A DNA stretch of 64,000 nucleotides from Lates calcarifer (GCF_001640805.2 NC_066835.1:23021172-23085171), one strand, 5' to 3'; positions 25,861-37,232 are shown, counted from the first letter of the stretch. A program made the numbers and translations. The notes: a model not told the origin generated them from the sequence alone.

Positions 25861-27370
25861 GTTAGCCATTAGCCACCTAGCTAACGCAGAAGTTTTTGTT
25901 TTGTAAATAAATACGTTAAAGGTGAAACAGAGGCAGTGAGTGTACTCCGCGTACACAGTGTGACTGTAGTGAAAACAAACAGGACGAATAACTGGACCTG
26001 ACACCGTCACCACCATGTTCGTCCAAACGTTTATTAAAGAGAGTTAGCTAGCACACGGCTAGCCTCACTGTTCGACAATGACCCCGCAGAACTCCATTTA
26101 ACAAAATGTCAATTTAAGACATTTGGACATAACAGCACAGTAACATATAACCAGTAGCGGTTTAACCATTCCCACTGCCTCATTAGGAGACACTGATAAA
26201 CCCGACTAACAAATAACACCCGAGCAGCGAACGTTTAAAATAAATATCTACTTTTTACAACGGATAGTCAGTTCAGCTCAGCTCGGTTTGCCTCTGCCCG
26301 ACAGCTGGAGTTACTGTTAGAAAAAGACCACGACAGACTCAGAGTTTGGTTTAAATAATGAGCCGAATTTAAATAAGACACCGAAGCTTTAAGAGAATAA
26401 AGTCATTTTGACTGTAACGCATCCGAACACAGAAATATCAAAACAACACAACCGAGTGATAATCTGAATGGAGTTTGGTGTCGGTTGAGGACAGTTACAT
26501 CAGACGCAGCATCTTTACTTTACTCTGTTTTATTTACCTTTGTGTCCCGGATGCTTCTGTCTGATTCAGTTTGACATGAGGAGAAAACATCAGAGGGCAA
26601 CTTTTACCGTCTCACCCGGTACACCCCGACACAGCTGCGATGCGTTAGATTTGGGTTACAGCGTAGTTCCGACGGGCGGTGCGGTCAGCCATGTCGGTTT
26701 ACGGTTAGTCCCCGCTCACCCGGGACAGGCAGGTGTTACATAAGAAGGGACAGGTTCAGCATCCAATCAGGTGAGAAGACCACCTACCTGTCTACCTGCC
26801 TGGAGAGTGAGACAGGAGAAATATTCATGTTTAATAACAGTGTTTATTTATATTTAGCTGTTTATTTTATCAGTGAATTTAATTTACCTGGTTTTACACC
26901 TGGTCTCTCTCCAGCTGTTCACACCTCTTTACTTAAAGCTTCTTCTTCTTTTGTGTCTGATTTTATATTTTCATCTTTTCTGTCAGTTAAACCTGTGAAG
27001 CTGAAGCTGAACATGAAGAAGTTTAAATAAAAGCTCAGCTGGTCTCAGTCTGGATTCATTATTTCCTCCCAGACACTGATCAGGATCAATCAGCTGATTA
27101 TTAACGGTCAGTTGACAGGTTGATGATGCAGGTAATCACAGGTGTCCTGTGGTGGACTGTTCCGGTCCGGACTCAGAGTCAGTCCACGAGACCAGGACTG
27201 GACTCAGCTGGCGTTCTTCCTCTGTGGTGGATGTGATGAATCAGATCTGAGTGAGGGGACGTCATCAGACAGGAGTTTTATTTTGACAGGTCAGACAGGA
27301 AGTGGTGCGAGTGGAGTGAGGACGGAGGATGTTTCTGTTCTCAGATCAGCTGAGTCTCTGATGGGACGAC
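25861..27370. other. Interval between mindy1 promoter and prune1 start
   Basis: No coding exon was seen. It must hold the prune1 promoter and 5' UTR. A CCAAT box (ATCCAATCAG) occurs at about 26762-26770, but the transcription start cannot be placed. Confidence 0.4.
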
Positions 27371-29456
27371 ATGGACGAGCTGCTGCTGACGAGCAGAGCT
27401 GCAGCCCAGGTCAGTGTGTGTGTGTCAGTGTGTGTGTGTGTCACAAACAAACAAACATCAGGAGCTAACAGGTGTTCAGACTGTAGAGAAGCAGCAGTGA
27501 TGTGTTCAAGTGTCGGGGCTGTTCAGGGTTAATCACCTGACACATTAGACTCTGATTCTACTGTTTCTACTGAAGTTTAATTCAGACACTGATGAACTTT
27601 AACCTCACTTTGACGCTGAGGTTAAAGACACGTTAGTGTCAAACTTAATGTTGTAAACTCTCTGAGCTGCAGTCGATGGTGATTAAAGGTCAAAGGTGAT
27701 TGTTGTGTTTCATTCTAATAAACAGATGAGAAACAGATGCAGCAGCTGAAACACAGAATCAGCAGCTAATGATCAACCTGAGCTCAACTCACACCTGTTT
27801 GTTCCGTTACCTGAGGACAAACAGGACACAGCAAATATTTACAGACAGAGAAGCAGGTTAGATCAACACATCAAACACACTGCTGTTTTACGGGGGGGGG
27901 GGTTGATTGACAGGTGTCTCAGCCTATCAGCTCCCAGTTTCAGTCCAGACTGTTGGTGTCTGCTCAGTGACCTTCAGACCTCAGAACCATCAGGTGTTCA
28001 AATATTTGGATTGGATCTGTGACAGTCTCTGTCTGGAGTAAAGGTCTGAGGGTCTGATCCAGATCCAGATCCAGATCCAGAGGAGGACTGAGACATGAAC
28101 AGACTTCATCTCACAAACAAACGCTGAGCAGAGGAAACCACTGATACAGTGTTAGTTTCATGTTAAAACCAAAATCAATCAAACTGTGATGTTTCCTGAC
28201 TCTCTTCCTCCTCCCAGACCGGTTTCCATGGCAACCAGAGGGTCCACGTCGTCCTGGGCAGCGAGTCATGTGACCTGGACTCAGTGGCGTCATCGCTGGC
28301 GATGGCCTACTTCCTGTCCAGGGTGAGCTGACTCAGACCAGAGCAGGGAGTCGATGGTTTGAATCCTGAAGCTCAGACCAGATTTAGTTCTGGATCTGGA
28401 TCTGGATCATAGTCAGACCGACGTCCCTGTAATGAAACCTCTTCTCTCTCTTAGACGTCCTCAGGTCTTCCAGGTCGTTCTCTGGTTCTTCCCGTTCTCA
28501 ACATTCCCCGGTCGCAGTTCCACCTGAGAGCCGACATCCTCCTGTTGCTGATGGAGGCCGGCATCGCCACGGAGACCCTGGTGTTCAGAGACCAGGTGGA
28601 CCTGGCTTGTCTCCACAGCAACAGGAGGCTGGACCTGACCCTGGTGGACCACAACGTCCTGCCAAGGTCTGAAACATCAAAACGTCCTGAAATGTCCTGA
28701 TCAGGTTGGTGCTGATCTGAAGAACTGTGTCCTGGTTTTCAGTACCGACCGTGACCTGGAGGGGGCAGTAGCAGAGGTCATCGACCACCACCGGCTGGAG
28801 AGGACCGCCTCCTTCTCCTGTCCTGTTACCGTGGAGACGGTGGCATCCTGCGCCACCTTGGTGACAGAGCGGATTCTGTCCAGAGCCCCGGAGATCCTGG
28901 ACCGACAGCTGGCTTTACTGCTGTATGGTGAGACTCTCAGAGACCGTTCACACCGAGTCAGGTACAGCTGTGAACATGTCTCCTGCAGGTGTGAACGTGA
29001 GGTGCAGGTGTGAACGTGTCTCCTCTCTGTCCTCCCTGCAGGTGTGATGGTGGTAGACTGTGTGGTCGGTAAAGTGACCGTTAAAGATGGTCACATGATC
29101 CACCTGCTGCAGACTCAGTTCCCTGACCTGCCACAGAGAGGCGCTCTTCACAACGCTCTGCACACAGCAAAGTTTGACCTGTCAGGTAAACACACATGTG
29201 GCACTGTGGGCGCGCGTTAGCACGACATCATGTATGCAGCCATTAAGAGCGTATTTCAGACCCTTCACAATAAGAGCTAATAAAAGTCTCCTTCACAATA
29301 AGAGCTGATAAAAGTCTCCTGTCTGAAATAACACGTTTGTCAGGTTTCACCACAGAGGAGATTCTCCTGAACAACATGAAGACTGTTGCCGGGGGCGATG
29401 TGAGAGTAGCCGTTAGCATCGTCTACATGAGTCTGGACGTAAATATTAACTTTACG

Positions 29457-29503
<47 letters not shown>

Positions 29504-30546
29504 GTGTTATATCATTAAAGATGTTTATACACTTGCATAAAAAAACCAAGGAAAGTGTGTTGTGTGTCATTATACATCAGCCCTGTCCAGCAGGGGGCGC
29601 CTCCGAGCCTCTCTTCTCAGAGCAGGTGTGGTGCATGCTGGGAGTTGTAGTCGTGTATTTGTGATGTCTCTCCTCACCTTGTCTCTGCCTCCAGTGGTTC
29701 CTTCAGAGGAAGAACCTGCAGCAGGAGCTCCGCGACTTCTGCCAATCGCACCGTCTGGACGCAGTGGTCGCCATGACAATATCCTTCAACGACCAATCAG
29801 ACGAGCCCGTCAGGCAGGTCGCGGTCTACAGCTCCAACCTTCTGTACGGGCAGGAGGTAGGTGGGATTAGAGTTTGGATCAGGACTGTCGATAAGGGTTC
29901 AGGATTGAGACTAAGACCAGGATCAGTGTTTGGACTAAGATTCTGATTAGAATTAAGATTGGGATTAACATAAAATAAGAAAAAGGATTAAACTGTTTGT
30001 CTAATGGTTGTATTTTTTTGCTCCGCCCCTCAGATTAGCCACGCCCTCTTCAAGTCCTGTAGCCCCGCCCTCTGCCTGTCTCCAGCCACCAGCCCATATA
30101 AGGACATCCTGTCTTATCACCAGGGCAACGCTCTGGCCTCTCGCAGAGCAGTCCTTCCTGTCCTCACACACTTCCTGTCTGACTGGTGGCAGAGAGAGAT
30201 GCATTGTGGGGCAGATGGCGAGGACCTGGACGACCAGTTCAACCAATCAGACGTCATGATCTCTGACACGTTTTCCGTCAACAAAGAGTCAGCTGACCTC
30301 TCCGACGCCGGCTGGCTGCCCCACGTTTACTCCGCCTGCCGTCACCACCGGCGGCGGCTGCAGTTTGGAGCAGAGGATTATGGGAGCGTAGAGGAGGATT
30401 ATGGAGGCAGGATGATGCCGCCGCCGCCGATGAACAGTTTGGTGGACGGCTGCCCGCTGGATGGAGGCTTCAACCAGGAGGCTTTACTGGAGAAATTCAG
30501 CAGGATGGGAGGGGGGGAGGAGGAGCAGGTGGGGAGGGGGAACTAG
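27371..30546 (+). CDS. prune1: PRUNE1, DHH-family exopolyphosphatase / phosphodiesterase (8 coding exons)
   Basis: A DHH-superfamily phosphoesterase that hydrolyses short-chain polyphosphate and is tied to cell migration and microtubule functions in vertebrates. Coding exons: 27371-27409, 28218-28322, 28455-28666, 28743-28927, 29042-29185, 29344-29438, 29695-29856, 30034-30546. All are GT-AG and in phase, giving 1,455 nt and 484 residues, against about 453 in human. Metal-site motifs in order: SESCDLDSVASSLA (motif I), LTLVDHN (II), EVIDHHR (III) and VVDCVVGK (IV). The DHHA2 region follows, then the family C-terminus PMNSLVDGCPLDGGF. Motif III is the canonical D-H-H here; human PRUNE1, as I recall it, has D-H-R. 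The last residues are Gly/Glu-rich and poorly conserved. The ATG is in a short first exon (MDELLLTSRAAAQ), as in the human gene. PRUNE2 is excluded because the frame stops without a BCH domain. Confidence 0.95.
29454..29508. repeat. (TA)n(TG)n microsatellite in prune1 intron 6
   Basis: Alternating TA then TG/CG dinucleotides just after the exon ending at 29438. Short open frames across it are artefacts. Confidence 0.9.
29587..29651 (+). promoter_or_regulatory. CTCF-like site followed by ZNF143-like site, prune1 intron 6
   Basis: CCAGCAGGGGGCGC at 29587-29600 fits the CTCF core. GCATGCTGGGAGTTGTAGT at 29633-29651 is the reverse complement of a near-perfect ZNF143/THAP11 (SBS2-type) motif. They lie 32 bp apart. 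Co-occupancy of these factors at loop anchors is known in vertebrates; binding here is inferred. Confidence 0.6.
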
Positions 30547-30605
30547 AGGGGGGGGCATCACCTGAAATGCTGTAATTCTTTGAAGGCCGATACTTAAAAA
30601 ATAAC

Positions 30606-30611
30606 AATAAA
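30606..30611 (+). terminator. prune1: Poly(A) signal of prune1
   Basis: AATAAA 60 bp after the prune1 stop codon, within an AT-rich run that also holds a second overlapping AATAAG-like hexamer. The resulting 3' UTR would be very short. Confidence 0.7.
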
Positions 30612-32065
30612 TAAGATAAACCTGATTCTGCTTCAAATCTGAGAGATGATCTGTATTAAACTGTTCTCTGATGTAAGTGAGTAAATGATGCTGAAAATAA
30701 TCTGAGTTTGTTTGATTGATTAAAAGAAGCTTTGGACTTGTTCAGGAGATGGAAGTTGACAGATGTGATACGATGTGGTCACAGTGAGTCGTTCAGTAAG
30801 TTCATACATGTGGAAGGGATGAGGAGTCACAGGTAGATTTACAGAAACCAGTAATAAACAATAAAGTCCGTGAACGAACAGAACTCAACTCAGGTTACGA
30901 TACAAAACAATTCAACAAACAACTGAGCTGAGAACGAGAGGGGACAGTTAAACACAACAGGGATAATATCTAACATCAAACACATCACACACTAAGTACA
31001 AAAGTACTAAAGACAGTTAGGCTATAAAATGAAATAAATATACAACTAATAAAGTATCAAAACAAAGTTAAATCTACTGAAAATGTAGAAAATATCTTCA
31101 TTGAATATCCTCAGTCTCCCCCTGTGTGGTGAGCACTTGGTACAGCCTGACTGGGACTTCCTGTATTTATGCTCACTGTTTCCTGAAATCCATCCTCTGA
31201 ACAACGAACCAAATAAACTGACTAATGTTAAATATAAAAATTAACTAAAGCTGCGCACTGCAAACAGAACCACTGTACTTCAAATAAACACTGAATAAAC
31301 CAAGAGTATGTCATACACAATTAAGAGTTGTTTCATCTTTTACATGTTGTGTGTATGTCAGTGTATACTTTACTGCAATATTAGTGTAAAACAATGTGAG
31401 TTGCTGTTGGTGACGTAACGTGACGTAAGTTGACTGAATATCAGGCTTATGCTTCTGAAAATACATAAAAACAAAAACAGAACCTTGTTTAATTTTTAGT
31501 TTTTGAGTCAAATGTTGAATCATGAATGACAGAGAGAGAAATCTGGGTAACATTTAAACCTTTAAAGGCAGAACAGAAACAGTGGTGAATGTTTTGTCTT
31601 TTCAGATTTTAAAACAAGTCTGTGATCGAGAAATAACCATTGGAAAGACTGAAGATAAGTCAGAGACTGAGCAACACAACATGGTATCATCTGCATAGAA
31701 ACAAACACTGAGTTATTGAGTGGAAATATCACTGCTCTTTGTGTGTAATGTAAATGGTTGTAGGTCAAGAACAGAGCCCTGTGGTGCTCGGTTACTGATG
31801 GAAAATGGACAATTCAGCATCATGTTTCTACCTGTAAAATAAACATGAGTGTAACATCGTCTGGACCTGAAGGTTGTAGTTTGTCGTCCAAGCATCAGTT
31901 CAACTCAACGTTCCATAAAGTCTGTGATTCTCTGGTCTGGTAGAACGACATGACGACAAAGTTTCACAAGTTTTCATGGTTCAGTCTGAATCAAACAGCT
32001 GATGTCACTGTTCAATCAGCTGTCAATGATCAATAACAGCAGTGCTGTCTGCCACTGATCAATAC
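30612..32065. other. Intergenic region prune1 to Ig locus
   Basis: No gene of the host type was recognised. It contains the decayed LINE fragment at about 31,560-31,900. A clear poly(A) hexamer for the minus-strand Ig exons was not found here. Confidence 0.5.
31562..31900 (-). mobile_element. Decayed LINE reverse-transcriptase fragment
   Basis: Minus-strand translation shows two diagnostic blocks of a non-LTR reverse transcriptase. One is SNRAPQGSVLD (codons for PQGSVL at 31784-31767), matching the RT block with PQGS. The other, in a different frame, is FYADDTMLCC (YADDT at 31697-31683), the catalytic YxDD block. A frameshift between them and a stop shortly after PQGSVL show that it is dead. 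Only about 340 bp are recognisable, so the clade cannot be given. Confidence 0.75.
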
Positions 32066-32958
32066 TTATTCCTGATGATCAGTCAGCAGAGACGATGAAT
32101 CAGTCTCTGAGGAGGAGACAGGACAGTTAGTTCACAACCCATGACCAACACAAACAGACAAACTCGACCAAAGACGAACACAGACCTGTGACGAGCAGCT
32201 GGACGTTTCTCTTCTTCAGGACTTTTCCGTCCCTGCTGACGGTGCAGGTGTACGATCCGCTGTCGAACGCCATCGGATTCTTCAGGGTCAGACTCAGGTC
32301 TCTGTTCATCACCTGGTCTGTCTTCATCTCTGTGCGGCTCCTGTAAATCCAGTTCTGTTTCTCATGATAGTCTGCGCTGTTCTGGTACATGTGGACCGTC
32401 ATGGGCCAGGGTTCAGGCCGGCTCCACTCCACCGTGTCGTCTGCAGAAGGCCGAAACATGTCTTTGCAGGGCAGCACGACAGACTCCACCCCCTCCTCCG
32501 CCTTCACCTGGGGAACTGAGGACAACCAATCATAACATCAGCTGCAGCAACAGCAGCAATACTGATGGTATCAGGACCTTCAGTGACCTCTGACCTCTAT
32601 CCACAGTACTAACCTTTGACCTTTAGCGTCAGCTGTTTCTTCTCCAGAATTCGTCCGTCCCTGTCCTTAACGGTGCTGGTGTAGGTTCCACTGTCTCGAT
32701 CTGTGGGCTGACTCAGGGTCAGACTGAGATCTCCATCTGTCAGATCTTTAACCATCTCTGTTCGGCCCTTGTACTCAGCGTTCTGTGTGTCCGCCTGGTC
32801 ACCGCCACCTTTACACACATGGACTATTGTCGGTTTGAGCATCAGGCCGGAGAGTCTCCACTCCACTGAGGCGTCCTCAGGCAGGGTGGTGGTGGCTTTA
32901 AACGGCAGCTGGACAGACTTTGACCCAAAAACCACCTCCACCACCTCCATCCTGGAGA
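32066..32958 (-). CDS. Two V-set Ig exons (V3, V4) and a short tail exon
   Basis: Exons in transcript order: V3 32958-32614 (345 nt), V4 32515-32186 (330 nt), tail 32106-32066. All internal borders are phase 1 GT-AG. V3 starts SRMEVVEVVFG and has the V-set features VEWRL and DSGTYTSTV, but the two disulfide positions are Phe (VQLPFKA) and Ser (YTSTV). V4 keeps both cysteines (VVLPCKD, GSYTCTV) and the tryptophan (VEWSRPE). The tail exon would add ETDSSSLLTDHQE and a stop, with no membrane segment. No signal peptide lies directly upstream. These exons therefore either continue the proximal copy of the duplicated receptor or are remnants of a separate gene. The family resembles fish V-set proteins often labelled butyrophilin- or B7-like; the precise family is not known to me. 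Confidence 0.65.
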
Positions 32959-35096
32959 CTGAGGGGACAACAAACCAACTGTGCTGCGTTACTGCTGTGA
33001 GACCAGAACCAGACCTGAAGCTGATGGTATTAGTAATAGTATTTCATGATCTAAAAACAAAGACAACATTTACAAACTTTGATAAACACTCAATCACACA
33101 CATACTGGTTTTAAAGTAATTCCAGAAGTATATGGCAAGACCTCCTCCAGCAACAAGACCAACAGCCAGGAGAGCCAGGAGAACCTTGGCCCACACTGAA
33201 AATTTTTCTGTGGACAAAAGGAAAATAACCAACCTGATCTGAAAGTGACTGTGTGAACGACTGACCTGTATCCACAGCACCGACCTCTGACGTGGTGCAG
33301 AACTACTTTCTGTCTCAGGACGTCTCCGTCTCTGTGGGCAGTGCAGGTGTAGGTGCCGCTGTCTCGGTCTGTTGGGTATTTCAGGGTCAGACTGAGGTCT
33401 CCGGTCTTCAGCAGGTCTTTGTTCATGTGTGTTCGGCCACAGAAAAACTCTTCCAGCAGCAGGTTGCTGCTGTTCGGATAGACATGGACGATTATGGGTT
33501 TGGGCTCAGACCGGCTCCACTCCACTCTGGCGTCCTCAGGTAGAGGAGGAGGGATTTGGCAAGGCAGCTGGATGAACTCTGACCCCTCCTGAACCTTCAC
33601 CTCCACAGGAGAGACTGAGAGGATAAGACAACACAGCCGATAAAGAGATTAACATGCTGTATCTGTACAAAAACTAAGGTGTGAAAATGACATGACGTTC
33701 TTTACACTTTTGTTTCCCCTGTCTTCAGTCTTTATGCTAAGCTAAGCTAAGAAGCTGTTGGCTGTAACCACAGCTCAGAGTCAGAGATCTTTAAGTGGGT
33801 TTTTTACATTTGGATAGAGCCAGGCTAGCTGTTTCCCTCCACCTCCAGTCTTTATGCTAAGCTAGGCTAACTGGCTGCTGTCAGTCCTTTACAGTCACGA
33901 TTCCTGTAACCAGAAGATGGTTTCACTGTGACGGTGTAACCAAACAAAGAGCTGAGTTTAGTGTGAAACCAACTGACTGCTCACGTATTCAGTCAAATAA
34001 TCAATAATCAATCAACAATCACCTGGAAAAATCATCTCTGCAACATCCTTTATATCATAAAACAGAGGCGACTTTGATTTACTCTATTCACATATTTATT
34101 CTCTGTCTGTGTTTGTTCCTGACCTTTGACCCTCAGCTGTATGAGTGTCAGTGTCAGTTCACTGCTCTGTTTGCGGATGAGGCAGGTGTAGTTCCCGCTG
34201 TCAGACAGGTGTGGTTGTCTCAGGGTGAGGCTCAGGTCTCCAGACTCCGCTCCGTCGCTCGCCATCGATGTCCGGCCTCTGAACCGCTGGTCCTGACCAG
34301 TGAGCTCGTCTCTCTCGTCCCGCCATGAGTGGACGATTTCAGGATAGAGATCGTCGCAGTGCCACAGCACCGTGGTGTCCTCTAAGAAAAAAGAGACACG
34401 GCAGGGCAGCAGGACTGACTCCGCCCCCTCATACACCTCCACTTGCAGAGCCAGAGCATGCTGGGAAACTAGGAGGACAGAAAAAAAGGTGGAAATCACT
34501 CACTCAGCTCAGTGTGGAGGAATATAACCTGAGCTCACAGGTGAACTGTTTCTCTGTGATGTTCATTCATCGTTTAAACGTGTCCACATTCAATCACTTC
34601 TCTCTGCTTCTCTGTATCAGAACTTTTATTCTTTTATTCTGTTTGTCTTTGTTTGTTTGTTTAGGTTGTTTTTATTTTTAATAACTAAATTGAAATGTAC
34701 TTGAATGAGTTTCTGTTTCACTTTGTTTTGAAACTTTTCAGGTTTTATGTAAAAAAGTTGTTGTGCTCAGATGAACTCAGGCTGTGGCCCTTTGTGTCTC
34801 TCACAGCGCCCACACAATGCATTATGGGATATACCGTCTGGTTAGTGACCACTGGTTGTTCACTACTTTTCACAATGCATTGTGGGATACTTTGAGTCCA
34901 CTGTATAGGGTGTAATAATCCTCTCTACACATTCAGACCGAGCTACAAACATGGCAGTGTTTTTACGTGAAGATATTTAGTTTTCTTACCGAGCAGGACG
35001 ACGATCACAAACTCCACCGACAGCTTCAACAAACCTCCGACAAAGTCTTTACTCTGTTTCTTCCAAACCATGATCCACCACACAGGCTCACGGCGA
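32936..35096. repeat. Tandem duplication unit, proximal copy (2,161 bp)
   Basis: Matches 35097-37257 base for base at an offset of 2,161. The only difference that I noticed is G at 34068 against A at 36229. The left break falls inside the V3 exon and the right break falls 26 bp upstream of the receptor's ATG. The junctions share two bases (CT). Confidence 0.95.
33106..35071 (-). CDS. V-set Ig membrane receptor, proximal copy (signal, V1, V2, TM)
   Basis: Exons in transcript order: signal peptide 35071-34990 (ATG at 35071), V1 34468-34124, V2 33614-33285, transmembrane 33207-33106, all phase 1. The leader is MVWKKQSKDFVGG plus a hydrophobic stretch. V1 has VLLPCRV, VLWHCDD and GNYTCLI; V2 has IQLPCQI, VEWSRSE and GTYTCTA. 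The membrane exon reads AKVLLALLAVGLVAGGGLAI. From here the transcript may splice to V3 at 32958 in frame, or read through the donor and stop at 33044 after a short tail (CVIECLSKFVNVV). Exon sequence is identical to the distal copy. It probably acts as a cell-surface immune-type receptor or ligand, by family resemblance only. No ITIM or ITAM motif was seen. Confidence 0.75.
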
Positions 35097-37232
35097 CTCC
35101 ACCACCTCCATCCTGGAGACTGAGGGGACAACAAACCAACTGTGCTGCGTTACTGCTGTGAGACCAGAACCAGACCTGAAGCTGATGGTATTAGTAATAG
35201 TATTTCATGATCTAAAAACAAAGACAACATTTACAAACTTTGATAAACACTCAATCACACACATACTGGTTTTAAAGTAATTCCAGAAGTATATGGCAAG
35301 ACCTCCTCCAGCAACAAGACCAACAGCCAGGAGAGCCAGGAGAACCTTGGCCCACACTGAAAATTTTTCTGTGGACAAAAGGAAAATAACCAACCTGATC
35401 TGAAAGTGACTGTGTGAACGACTGACCTGTATCCACAGCACCGACCTCTGACGTGGTGCAGAACTACTTTCTGTCTCAGGACGTCTCCGTCTCTGTGGGC
35501 AGTGCAGGTGTAGGTGCCGCTGTCTCGGTCTGTTGGGTATTTCAGGGTCAGACTGAGGTCTCCGGTCTTCAGCAGGTCTTTGTTCATGTGTGTTCGGCCA
35601 CAGAAAAACTCTTCCAGCAGCAGGTTGCTGCTGTTCGGATAGACATGGACGATTATGGGTTTGGGCTCAGACCGGCTCCACTCCACTCTGGCGTCCTCAG
35701 GTAGAGGAGGAGGGATTTGGCAAGGCAGCTGGATGAACTCTGACCCCTCCTGAACCTTCACCTCCACAGGAGAGACTGAGAGGATAAGACAACACAGCCG
35801 ATAAAGAGATTAACATGCTGTATCTGTACAAAAACTAAGGTGTGAAAATGACATGACGTTCTTTACACTTTTGTTTCCCCTGTCTTCAGTCTTTATGCTA
35901 AGCTAAGCTAAGAAGCTGTTGGCTGTAACCACAGCTCAGAGTCAGAGATCTTTAAGTGGGTTTTTTACATTTGGATAGAGCCAGGCTAGCTGTTTCCCTC
36001 CACCTCCAGTCTTTATGCTAAGCTAGGCTAACTGGCTGCTGTCAGTCCTTTACAGTCACGATTCCTGTAACCAGAAGATGGTTTCACTGTGACGGTGTAA
36101 CCAAACAAAGAGCTGAGTTTAGTGTGAAACCAACTGACTGCTCACGTATTCAGTCAAATAATCAATAATCAATCAACAATCACCTGGAAAAATCATCTCT
36201 GCAACATCCTTTATATCATAAAACAGAGACGACTTTGATTTACTCTATTCACATATTTATTCTCTGTCTGTGTTTGTTCCTGACCTTTGACCCTCAGCTG
36301 TATGAGTGTCAGTGTCAGTTCACTGCTCTGTTTGCGGATGAGGCAGGTGTAGTTCCCGCTGTCAGACAGGTGTGGTTGTCTCAGGGTGAGGCTCAGGTCT
36401 CCAGACTCCGCTCCGTCGCTCGCCATCGATGTCCGGCCTCTGAACCGCTGGTCCTGACCAGTGAGCTCGTCTCTCTCGTCCCGCCATGAGTGGACGATTT
36501 CAGGATAGAGATCGTCGCAGTGCCACAGCACCGTGGTGTCCTCTAAGAAAAAAGAGACACGGCAGGGCAGCAGGACTGACTCCGCCCCCTCATACACCTC
36601 CACTTGCAGAGCCAGAGCATGCTGGGAAACTAGGAGGACAGAAAAAAAGGTGGAAATCACTCACTCAGCTCAGTGTGGAGGAATATAACCTGAGCTCACA
36701 GGTGAACTGTTTCTCTGTGATGTTCATTCATCGTTTAAACGTGTCCACATTCAATCACTTCTCTCTGCTTCTCTGTATCAGAACTTTTATTCTTTTATTC
36801 TGTTTGTCTTTGTTTGTTTGTTTAGGTTGTTTTTATTTTTAATAACTAAATTGAAATGTACTTGAATGAGTTTCTGTTTCACTTTGTTTTGAAACTTTTC
36901 AGGTTTTATGTAAAAAAGTTGTTGTGCTCAGATGAACTCAGGCTGTGGCCCTTTGTGTCTCTCACAGCGCCCACACAATGCATTATGGGATATACCGTCT
37001 GGTTAGTGACCACTGGTTGTTCACTACTTTTCACAATGCATTGTGGGATACTTTGAGTCCACTGTATAGGGTGTAATAATCCTCTCTACACATTCAGACC
37101 GAGCTACAAACATGGCAGTGTTTTTACGTGAAGATATTTAGTTTTCTTACCGAGCAGGACGACGATCACAAACTCCACCGACAGCTTCAACAAACCTCCG
37201 ACAAAGTCTTTACTCTGTTTCTTCCAAACCAT
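35088..37232 (-). CDS. V-set Ig membrane receptor, distal copy, complete with chimeric last exon
   Basis: Exons: signal 37232-37151, V1 36629-36285, V2 35775-35446, TM 35368-35267, last exon 35119-35088. They total 891 nt and encode 296 residues: leader, two V-set Ig domains with intact cysteines, one membrane helix and a very short cytoplasmic end (ISRMEVVESP). The last exon begins as the V3 exon but crosses the duplication junction after 22 nt and meets TGA at 35090-35088. Here the membrane-anchored receptor therefore ends cleanly. An alternative is reading through the TM donor to the stop at 35205. Upstream, an acceptor-like TTTATTCTCTTCAG near 37,272 suggests that the ATG exon has a spliced 5' UTR. 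The copy is so fresh that both paralogues should still be co-expressed, if they are real and not an assembly artefact. Confidence 0.75.

Noticed and set aside
33292..33543. Plus-strand frames opposite the Ig exons (also at +2,161)
   Set aside because: Antisense shadows. The minus-strand Ig frames carry the conserved Cys/Trp pattern and phase-1 borders.
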